From NCBI GenBank assembly GCA_002405405.1, contig DHLT01000045.1, forward strand, positions 891 to 6,391: 5,501 nucleotides of DNA, read 5' to 3'. How positions within the stretch are numbered: the first letter of the stretch is position 1; each line of letters begins with the position of its first letter. This document shows, one piece after another, positions 1-5,501 of this stretch. This stretch comes from Ignavibacteria bacterium UBA4661 (GTDB taxonomy: Bacteria; Bacteroidota; Ignavibacteria; Kapaibacteriales; UBA4661). The position numbers and the translations under genes were made by a program. The notes under the pieces were generated by a model. The model had not been told where the DNA came from and ran no database searches. It saw only the letters and a list, made by a program, of their open reading frames with translations.

Positions 1-554
1 ATAAAATTGCACTTCGTATTGTGCAAAATGGCGATATCACTTTGGAGAATGTTCGTGTGCCGGAGTCGAGTCGTCTGCAAAAAAGCACCACTTTTGCAGG
101 TACTGCTAAGGTGCTTCGTGCGGCTCGTGTTGGTGTGTCATGGTTTGCTGCGGGATGCTCAATGGGTGCCTATGAACATTGTTTGAAATATGCACAGCCA
201 CGCCAGCAATTCGGCAAGCCTATTGGTAATTATCAATTAGTACAAAATCTTCTTGTACAAATGTTAGGAAATATCACTGCCGCACAAACCATGTGTTTCC
301 GCTTGGGGCAAATGCAGGATGCAGGCACACTCAAAGATGAGCATGCGTCGCTTGCAAAAGCATATACCACCGTAGGAATGCGCGAAACAGTCGGTTGGGC
401 GCGAGAACTTCTAGGAGGTAATGGTATTCTTGTTGAGCATAATGTTGCACGATTTGTTGCTGATTCTGAAGCAATTTATTCCTACGAAGGTACACGCGAA
501 ATGAATACCTTGATTGTGGGGCGATCAATTACCGGATTCAGTGCGTTTGTGTAG
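1..554 (+). CDS. Acyl-CoA dehydrogenase, glutaryl-CoA dehydrogenase-like (C-terminal part, 5' end outside window)
   Basis: This is a flavoenzyme that oxidises an acyl-CoA thioester at the alpha-beta bond and passes electrons to an electron-transfer flavoprotein. The frame is open to the left edge (codons from base 3 read [17 protein letters not shown]), so the GTG at 21 is internal. About 183 residues are visible of the usual roughly 390. They cover the end of the middle beta domain ([14 protein letters not shown]) and the C-terminal helical domain. Seen there are the FAD/tetramer motif [15 protein letters not shown] (about 201-245), LGGNGI (about 411-428) and the YEGT motif, whose Glu (codon 486-488) is at the position of the catalytic base of glutaryl-CoA dehydrogenase. 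The ending [10 protein letters not shown] also resembles that enzyme. The substrate-recognising Arg lies upstream and is not visible, so another short-chain or branched acyl-CoA is possible. The gene ends with TAG, converges with the export operon and has no apparent functional link to it. Confidence 0.92.
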   Translation, partial: KIALRIVQNGDITLENVRVPESSRLQKSTTFAGTAKVLRAARVGVSWFAAGCSMGAYEHCLKYAQPRQQFGKPIGNYQLVQNLLVQMLGNITAAQTMCFRLGQMQDAGTLKDEHASLAKAYTTVGMRETVGWARELLGGNGILVEHNVARFVADSEAIYSYEGTREMNTLIVGRSITGFSAFV

Positions 555-573
555 TATTGATCGTATGGTAAAC
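555..573. other. Short convergent intergenic junction
   Basis: Nineteen bases separate the stop codons of two converging genes, the acyl-CoA dehydrogenase (plus) and the TolC-like channel (minus). I see no GC-rich hairpin followed by a T-run on either strand here or just inside either gene end. Termination may be Rho-dependent or the transcripts may overlap. Confidence 0.6.
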
Positions 574-2058
574 TTATTGTGCTAAATCACGAATAGTACC
601 GATTGCCCAACGATAGGTAATATACGCACGGAGGTAATCTGCTTGTGCTCCTACCAAGCGTACACGAGCTTCTGCGGCGGCGCGCTCACGAAGATTGACA
701 AAGAGTAATGAAGTTTCACCGGCTTCAAAACGCTTGCGTTCACCAACCTCCATTTGAACAGCGTAGTATGTTTCTCGTTCAGCAGCTCGAATACGGTCAG
801 AAGCACGCTGGAGCGCGGAAATTGCGTTATCGACATCGGCAAGAACAACGCGTTGTGTTTGTGTGCGTTGTAGAGCAATCCGATCAAGGTTAATTGACAG
901 TAATTCGGTCTGTGCTGTTGCTGATCGTACAAAAATCGGATACGATACATTCAAACCTACTTTGTAACTGCTGGGAGCATTACCATCAACCGATTGCAAC
1001 CACTTAAATTCTGTTTCGACCATTGGTTTCTGAGCTTCACGAGCAAGATTGATGTCAAAATTGATGCTTTGTGCATTCAACTCGATGCGTTGCAGTTCAG
1101 GGCGGACTTGTAGTGCTGCTTGACGTTCTGCACGAACACGTGCAGAATCCAAACGTGGGAGATTATCTGCAATGATCGCTTGAGGGTTTTGTGTAATAGC
1201 AAGAGGATCGCCTGTACTAGTCCATGAAAAAACATTTAAGTCAATGCCGGCTTGCTCCAGGGCACGTTGAGCACGAAGCACATCGCCACGTCTGCGCTCA
1301 ATTTCTTGGAGTGCTTCAATACTGTCGAGTGGAGCAATTTCACCTGCTTTTGCACGGCGTGCAATGAAATCACTTCGTTGTACGGCAAGATCAAAGACAT
1401 TTTGCGCGATGCGTAATTGTGCAAATGCTTCTGCCCATGACCAATACTGCTGTCCGGCAGAGCGGAGTAAGGTGTTCTGCTCTTGTGCTTGGATAGCATT
1501 GGCAATGGCTGGTCGGAGTTCCGCTTTATCCATTGCAGTACGTCGCCGGTCCGTCAATACATTTTGCCACACCGGAAGCTTGATACCTGCAAATCCGTAT
1601 CCGGCGGTCGGCGTTGCCCCTTCGGGATTGGTATTGCTCCCGATATTACGATCATAGCCTGCTGAAATCCGCGGACCAAACATTGTTGCAAGGGGCATCT
1701 CTACGCTTGCGTCAAGATTGTTGAATTTATCCTTAGAGCTTTCTTGTTTGACATCGTACGATGCTTTTACTGTAGGATCGAATGCACCACGTGCATTTTG
1801 AATATCGGCTTGTGCGGCAACTTGTTCTAAAATTGCTGAACGTGACACAGGATGCCCATCAAGTACAATGCGAAAAAAACGCGCAACGGTCAGCGAATCT
1901 TGTGCAACAAGCATTGTATGATGAGTACTGAGGAGTGCTAGCGACAACAGTCCACAGGACAAGATTGTTTGTCGGTAAAATATGTTGCCCAATGATGCTC
2001 GTATGAATTTCCAAGCAATATGTTTGTAGGTATATGGAGATGGAAAAATACAAGGCAT
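574..2058 (-). CDS. TolC-family outer-membrane efflux/secretion channel
   Basis: This is the outer-membrane duct that would receive substrate from the ABC pump through the HlyD adaptor. From the ATG at 2058 it is 494 residues, normal for the family. A hydrophobic signal segment (ILSCGLLSLALL, about residues 32-43) is followed by a likely cleavage near LVA/QDS (about 52). Two similar TolC halves follow. The first has NARGAFDPTVKASYD (about 88-102), LPVWQN and the helix pair around AGEIAPLDSIEALQ. The second starts near VRPELQRIELNAQS and ends with AGETSLLFVNLRERAAAEA and a final helix, ADYLRAYITYRWAIG. Heptad-like Ala, Gln and Arg-rich helices fit the periplasmic barrel. The start is uncertain: a GTG at 2115 (513 residues, overlapping the upstream gene by 25 bases) and a TTG at 1992 (a compact signal peptide) are also in frame. 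ATG 2058 was chosen because it leaves a 32-base gap after the upstream stop, although it gives an unusually long n-region of about 30 residues. Confidence 0.92.
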   Translation of the reverse strand: MPCIFPSPYTYKHIAWKFIRASLGNIFYRQTILSCGLLSLALLSTHHTMLVAQDSLTVARFFRIVLDGHPVSRSAILEQVAAQADIQNARGAFDPTVKASYDVKQESSKDKFNNLDASVEMPLATMFGPRISAGYDRNIGSNTNPEGATPTAGYGFAGIKLPVWQNVLTDRRRTAMDKAELRPAIANAIQAQEQNTLLRSAGQQYWSWAEAFAQLRIAQNVFDLAVQRSDFIARRAKAGEIAPLDSIEALQEIERRRGDVLRAQRALEQAGIDLNVFSWTSTGDPLAITQNPQAIIADNLPRLDSARVRAERQAALQVRPELQRIELNAQSINFDINLAREAQKPMVETEFKWLQSVDGNAPSSYKVGLNVSYPIFVRSATAQTELLSINLDRIALQRTQTQRVVLADVDNAISALQRASDRIRAAERETYYAVQMEVGERKRFEAGETSLLFVNLRERAAAEARVRLVGAQADYLRAYITYRWAIGTIRDLAQ

Positions 2059-2090
2059 GATAGAAGTTGTAATAGCAATGTGTAAAGTTT

Positions 2091-2828
2091 TTAGAATTCG
2101 AGCGTGATTTCGCACATCAATGTATGAAAGCCGCTAATTGCATTATTCGGAATTTTATAGCCTCCTATTATAGTCCAATGAGGGTCGATATCATACTGTA
2201 CTGCACAGATAAATGCTGCAATATCATGTGTACCGGTGTACCAATCACCTACCAAGCTAAGTTTTTCCGTGAGAGGTTGTTCATATCCAAGCATCATACT
2301 CCATGTATCCCGTCCAAAAATCTGTCGTGTACCAAATGTTGGTATGGCTGTTAAGCGCGTGCGTAAGAAAGGTAAACGTGCACTGAGTCCACCATAACCC
2401 CATATACCCACACCCTGTCCATTGAGCGATATTGGGAGCATAGCACCATAAATTCCTGTGAGGTCCCATCCCGGCAAAATATCAGGAATTGGATAGATTG
2501 ACTTTGCCCCGAGTCCTAATGTACGATTCCCTGATGCAGGAATGCCGAGATTAAACAATGTGACATTGAGTTCTGTGTTATTACCGATACCATAGCATGC
2601 AAAGCTGAAACTATTCCATTTTGTCTGTGGTGCTCCAAATTCATTTTGCTGATTCCACCAATTTATCTGAGATTCATGCGCCAATAAATAATGATTTTTA
2701 TGGACAACTTCCGCATTCGGAATACCAACAATCAATGACTGTGCGTACCCATCTTTTCTACCAAAACCAATACTAAACAATACAGAGAAAAAAATCACTC
2801 TATACACAAAAAACTTCCCCATACTCAT
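2091..2828 (-). CDS. Predicted outer-membrane beta-barrel protein of unknown function
   Basis: This 245-residue protein lies between the adaptor and TolC genes and ends 32 bases before the latter, so it is probably part of the same machine. It has a clear signal peptide: MSMGKFFVYR, a hydrophobic stretch VIFFSVLFSIGF, and likely cleavage after GYA (residue 29). The mature part is rich in Gly, Trp and Tyr, with short alternating polar/hydrophobic strands separated by turns, for example NTELNVTLFNLG, WDLTGIYGAMLP, GVGIWGYGGLSA, LSLVGDWYTGTH and WTIIGGYKIPNN. It ends in EITLEF, and a terminal Phe is the classic signal for outer-membrane assembly by BAM. I do not recognise a named family with certainty; the pattern is loosely like small transporter-type barrels of the phenol-degradation MetA superfamily. 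The role is unknown: it could be an accessory pore, a stabiliser of TolC, or part of substrate release. A second ATG two codons downstream (2822) could also be the start. Confidence 0.8.
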   Translation of the reverse strand: MSMGKFFVYRVIFFSVLFSIGFGRKDGYAQSLIVGIPNAEVVHKNHYLLAHESQINWWNQQNEFGAPQTKWNSFSFACYGIGNNTELNVTLFNLGIPASGNRTLGLGAKSIYPIPDILPGWDLTGIYGAMLPISLNGQGVGIWGYGGLSARLPFLRTRLTAIPTFGTRQIFGRDTWSMMLGYEQPLTEKLSLVGDWYTGTHDIAAFICAVQYDIDPHWTIIGGYKIPNNAISGFHTLMCEITLEF

Positions 2829-2904
2829 TTCTCAATAAAAGTTTACAATCATCGTATAGATATATTCAGGAAAATTCTGTCTCCGGAAAGTTTCTTCCCA
2901 TCCA
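2829..2904 (-). other. Intra-operon gap between adaptor and beta-barrel genes
   Basis: This is the longest spacer in the cluster, at 76 bases. It is AT-rich towards the barrel gene. I see no convincing hairpin terminator and no good promoter match. TATACG and TAAACTTTT stretches on the minus strand are weak candidates only. Confidence 0.4.
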
Positions 2905-4311
2905 CTATTTTTTGCCACCTTTTTCTGTTTTTAGACCTTTCTTATTCATGTCAGCCGGAATAATTGGTGGAAAGCCATTGAGCTGCCGCCATAATTCGAA
3001 TCCTACGGCAACATCATCAAGCAGAATAAATGCATTCGTTGGCATTCCTTGTCGCAAGAAGCGTTGTTCGGGCCAGACACCTTGTCTCTGCGTGCTGTCG
3101 GGTACAATAAGAACACGGTACAAGCCGGATTCTTCCTGATCAACTGCATCCACAACCGCGACCTTGCCTCCAAAAGTGTTAAGCGAGAAGTTTTCCCACC
3201 CTGAGAAGACAAAGGCAGGAAAACCCGAAAATTGTAATCGTACCGGTCTGCCGACATCGACAATAGCTGCATCACGACTTTTGATAAACACTTCGACCGC
3301 TTGATCACTCGTGCGTGGAACAATGGTTGCAAGACGTTCACCATCCTTAATTGTTTGTCCCGCACCAACCTTTGCGATATTGACAATCGTACCATCAAAA
3401 GGAGCAGTGATAATACTTGCACTTTGTCGTTGTGAAGCATTGCCAAAGCGAAGTTCAACTTCACTAATAGCCGCCTCAGCCGCCTCCATAATCCGAATTT
3501 CTTCATTGCGTGATGCTTCCAAGTCTCTGCGCGCCTGTTCGACACTAGTTGCGGCACGAGTCGAATCGGCTTGAGCTTTTTGGATATTGGCAAGAGCAGT
3601 TTCCATATCACGTACAGCAATTAAACCGTCTTTTTGCAATTCTTGTGCACGATTATAGCGAATACGAGCAATTTGAATATCCACTCGTGCTTGGTCGTAT
3701 GAAGCATCTGCAGCGAGCAGTCGTTGCTCAGCTTGGCGTACTCTTTGATTCGCAGTGCGGACAGCAAATTGCTGAGATTTGGTTGTGCGATTGCGGATAT
3801 CCGTCATACGTTTCAGAAGATCGGCATCCATAAAATTTACATTCAAGTCTTGTAAAATGGCAAGTGTATCACCTTTGCGTACATACTGCCCTTCATTGAT
3901 ATTCCACCTGATAATTCGTCCGGTAATTTGTGCATCCAAAGTTTGTGGGCGTACGCCCGGAGCAAACGACGTTACTTTACCACTACCTTGAATGTTTTGT
4001 CGCCACGGAGCAAAAATGAGAAATGCCAGAGCCATGAGGCATAGTGCAAAAATGTACACACCCACACGGCGTAGAAAGCGTGGTGTTTCAACGATTTGTA
4101 AGGAAGTTGTGTAGTAATGGCTATATGGAACGCCATTGTTTTCCCATGCGCTCAGCGATGCAAAATGGGCTGTAGTAGAATCCGATGCGATAACGGGCAT
4201 TGTTTGAGCTTGGGTAGGTACAGTATCGGTATGACGTACCACGGTCGATGCTCCGACATTCTGAGAAGATATCTGAACAGATGCAGGTGTGGAAGAAGAT
4301 TTCTGTGCCAT
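2905..4311 (-). CDS. HlyD-family periplasmic adaptor (membrane fusion protein)
   Basis: This protein bridges the inner-membrane ABC exporter and the TolC channel. From ATG 4311 it has 468 residues. The order is: a Ser/Thr/Gln-rich cytoplasmic tail of about 80 residues; one membrane segment (about 81-101, VGVYIFALCLMALAFLIFAPW); the first half of a biotinyl-lipoyl-like domain (about 129-153, ITGRIIRWNINEGQYVRKGD); a long coiled-coil hairpin (about 158-293, rich in Gln, Arg, Ala and Glu); the second lipoyl half (about 300-331, ITAPFDGTIVNIAKVGAGQ); then a beta-barrel/C-terminal region with GFPAFVFSGW, FGGKVAVVDAVD, FLRQGMPTNAFILL and FELWRQLNGFPP. The extreme C-terminus is Lys-rich. A TTG at 4362, overlapping the ABC stop as TTGA, would add 17 residues. 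ATG 4311 is preferred because MAQKSSS is a normal cytoplasmic start. The operon position, directly after the ABC gene, supports the role. The domain order and motifs make the family assignment firm; the substrate is unknown. Confidence 0.94.
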   Translation of the reverse strand: MAQKSSSTPASVQISSQNVGASTVVRHTDTVPTQAQTMPVIASDSTTAHFASLSAWENNGVPYSHYYTTSLQIVETPRFLRRVGVYIFALCLMALAFLIFAPWRQNIQGSGKVTSFAPGVRPQTLDAQITGRIIRWNINEGQYVRKGDTLAILQDLNVNFMDADLLKRMTDIRNRTTKSQQFAVRTANQRVRQAEQRLLAADASYDQARVDIQIARIRYNRAQELQKDGLIAVRDMETALANIQKAQADSTRAATSVEQARRDLEASRNEEIRIMEAAEAAISEVELRFGNASQRQSASIITAPFDGTIVNIAKVGAGQTIKDGERLATIVPRTSDQAVEVFIKSRDAAIVDVGRPVRLQFSGFPAFVFSGWENFSLNTFGGKVAVVDAVDQEESGLYRVLIVPDSTQRQGVWPEQRFLRQGMPTNAFILLDDVAVGFELWRQLNGFPPIIPADMNKKGLKTEKGGKK

Positions 4312-4358
4312 AGCAATTGAGAAAGAAATTATAGAAGTAGTTGTCAATGGACAGAAGA

Positions 4359-5501
4359 TCAACGAGCAGACGTACCAAAAAGAGTATTGGCAAAAGGAAA
4401 TAATGTGGATAGTGCCGATGATCCGCTCGCAACAATATCTTGCGGTGTTCCATGCTCCACAACACGCCCATGATCCATAACAATAATGTAATCAGAGTAG
4501 CGTAATTGTGCATCCGTAAACGGAATTGAAATAATTGTCCAACATTGCTCTTGATAGATATTGGCTAATATTTGTTGTTCGAGGTGTTCCTCAAATCCGT
4601 AAATAGCCTTATCCAACACCAAAATAGGTGGTCGAGTAACAATTGCACGGGCGAGCATAATACGTCGTACCATACTTGCGGGAAGATTTTCACCGGCAGA
4701 AGAAACAAGTGTTTGTAATCCATCATGCATAGAGATAACATCATCGTATAACTGTGTGATACGCATTGCCCACACGATCTGCTCATAGCTGATGGTACGA
4801 CCCATCGTAATGTTTTCTTCGATTGTACCTTCAAAAATTTGGTCATGGTGCAATGCCACTGCAATGTTGCGACGAATATCACGGAGTCGCATTTGTCGTG
4901 TATCATGACCGTTGATAAACACCACACCTTCAGAAGAGTCGTAGATACGTGTCAGTACCGATGCTAAAGTGGATTTACCGGAGCCACTTACGCCAATAAT
5001 GGAGACACGCCCCCCGGCAGGGATAGTACATGATACACCGTCTAGAACATGTGTTCCATTGGGGTAAGTGAAATGTAAATCTTGAATTTGTAACGAAGCT
5101 GGTTTGCCTGCAGGGCAGTGGTACGGATCACCTTCTGTCGTTTCTAAAGGTTTGTCTGTAATATGAGAGATTTTATCAATAGCAGTCATGAGATCGAAGA
5201 AATCATCGAACTGCGAAAAGATTTTATCCAATGAAGCCAAGAGCGAAAGAATGACAACCTCGGCGGCAACTAATTGACCGATAGCGATTTGTCCTTCGAT
5301 GACTAAACTGCCACCAAGAGCAAAGACACTTGATACTGCAAAAACCTTGAAAAGCATCGACCCGATATACTGACGCATTAACACAGCAAAGTGTTTGCTG
5401 CGAGCTTTAACATACTGAGTTGTGTGCTGGTCTATACGTTGAAAGACATACTCGTCATTGGAGTATAGTTTGAAACTTGTATGACAACGTGCGATATCTT
5501 C
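4359..5501 (-). CDS. ABC exporter half-transporter (permease-ATPase fusion) with degenerate ATPase site, N-terminus outside window
   Basis: This is the inner-membrane component of the export system. The frame is open to the right edge (first visible residues EDIARCHTSFKLYSNDEYV), so the GTG at 5384 is internal. About 380 C-terminal residues are seen. The end of the permease domain has two membrane segments (about visible residues 45-68 and 74-95, including LGGSLVIEGQIAIGQLVAAE). The ATPase domain has an A-loop Tyr (FTYPNG), Walker A GVSGSGKST (4968-4994) and RRIMLARAI before Walker B. The Q-loop, signature, Walker B Glu, D-loop and H-loop residues are all substituted. ATP binding is plausible but self-sufficient hydrolysis is not. 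Resemblance to HlyB/MsbA-type exporters and the adjacent HlyD and TolC genes support export. Whether a peptidase or other N-terminal domain exists cannot be seen. The stop is 47 bases before the adaptor start. Confidence 0.93.
   Translation of the reverse strand, partial: EDIARCHTSFKLYSNDEYVFQRIDQHTTQYVKARSKHFAVLMRQYIGSMLFKVFAVSSVFALGGSLVIEGQIAIGQLVAAEVVILSLLASLDKIFSQFDDFFDLMTAIDKISHITDKPLETTEGDPYHCPAGKPASLQIQDLHFTYPNGTHVLDGVSCTIPAGGRVSIIGVSGSGKSTLASVLTRIYDSSEGVVFINGHDTRQMRLRDIRRNIAVALHHDQIFEGTIEENITMGRTISYEQIVWAMRITQLYDDVISMHDGLQTLVSSAGENLPASMVRRIMLARAIVTRPPILVLDKAIYGFEEHLEQQILANIYQEQCWTIISIPFTDAQLRYSDYIIVMDHGRVVEHGTPQDIVASGSSALSTLFPFANTLFGTSAR
4518..4850 (-). other. Degenerate catalytic core of the ABC ATPase domain
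   Basis: Within the ABC gene, the five substituted sites in protein order are these. Q-loop Gln is His (codon 4848-4850, in VALHHDQIFEGTI). Signature LSGGQ is LPASM (4671-4685). Walker B is ILVLDK, with Lys in place of the catalytic Glu (codon 4608-4610). D-loop SALD is YGFE, directly after Walker B. The switch His is Phe (codon 4518-4520, in SIPFTDA). I read each codon on the complementary strand. Neighbouring framework residues (IFEGTIEENI, GENL, RRIMLARA, ILVLD, IIVMDHG, VVEHG) align without gaps, so the replacements are not frameshift artefacts. Confidence 0.85.

Larger units (their letters stand above)
574..5501 (-). other. Probable ABC - HlyD - beta-barrel - TolC export operon (5' end outside window)
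   Basis: Four co-directional genes have gaps of about 47, 76 and 32 bases and no visible internal terminators. Together they encode an inner-membrane pump, a periplasmic adaptor, an extra outer-membrane barrel and an outer-membrane duct. The promoter and any further subunits must lie beyond 5501. No substrate or leader-peptide gene is recognisable in the visible part. Confidence 0.75.

Noticed and set aside
2829..2904. A possible internal promoter before the beta-barrel gene (minus-strand TATACG and TAAACTTTT stretches)
   Set aside because: No convincing -35/-33 element at proper spacing. The stretch is simply AT-rich and matches would occur by chance.
2905..2945. T-runs on the plus strand near the end of the HlyD-like gene, resembling a terminator tail
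   Set aside because: They are the complement of the Lys codons at the adaptor C-terminus, and there is no preceding GC-rich hairpin.
3003..3620. A 205-codon minus-strand open frame inside the HlyD-like gene
   Set aside because: It is a same-strand shifted-frame shadow of a coiled-coil region with a clear protein-family match. Its own translation has no recognisable domain.
4121..4513. A 130-codon minus-strand open frame spanning the ABC/HlyD junction
   Set aside because: It overlaps the ends of two well-supported genes in another frame and its translation is low-quality, with Cys, Tyr and Leu runs. A hydrophobic stretch alone does not support a real membrane peptide.
4565..4927. A 120-codon minus-strand open frame inside the ABC ATPase domain, considered as a sign of a frameshift hiding the canonical motifs
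   Set aside because: Its translation contains no LSGGQ, Walker B or H-loop-like sequence, and the main frame retains the framework residues around every motif. A frameshift does not explain the degenerate sites.
1..5501. CRISPR arrays, tRNA/rRNA genes, insertion sequences, long direct or inverted repeats
   Set aside because: Nothing of these types is visible. Nearly all bases lie in five well-supported coding regions with short spacers.

Overview
The window looks like ordinary chromosomal DNA, of moderate to low GC, from a Gram-negative bacterium. Two signal-peptide proteins destined for the outer membrane and a HlyD-type periplasmic adaptor imply a double membrane. No clear Shine-Dalgarno sequence is visible before the chosen starts, and the protein style suggests the Bacteroidota/Chlorobiota side of the tree. 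That placement is an impression from the sequence, not a measured result.

Layout: the plus strand carries only the 3' half of an acyl-CoA dehydrogenase gene (1-554), which is cut by the left edge. It faces, 19 bases away, the end of a minus-strand gene cluster that fills the rest of the window. In transcription order (right to left) the cluster encodes: the C-terminal part of an ABC exporter half-transporter (5501-4359, N-terminus outside the window); a HlyD-family membrane-fusion adaptor (4311-2905); a small predicted outer-membrane beta-barrel protein of unknown function (2828-2091); and a TolC-family outer-membrane channel (2058-574). Gaps are about 47, 76 and 32 bases and no terminator is visible between the genes, so they probably form one operon.

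The inferred function is a type I-like export machine spanning both membranes: inner-membrane ABC pump, periplasmic adaptor, outer-membrane duct, plus one extra barrel. No substrate gene is visible. The most unusual point is the ABC protein. Its Walker A motif is intact, but the other catalytic elements are replaced: Q-loop Gln by His, signature LSGGQ by LPASM, Walker B Glu by Lys, D-loop SALD by YGFE, and H-loop His by Phe. The reading frame is open and the framework residues around these sites are conserved. It therefore looks like a maintained pseudo-ATPase half that would need an active partner subunit, not a decaying gene.
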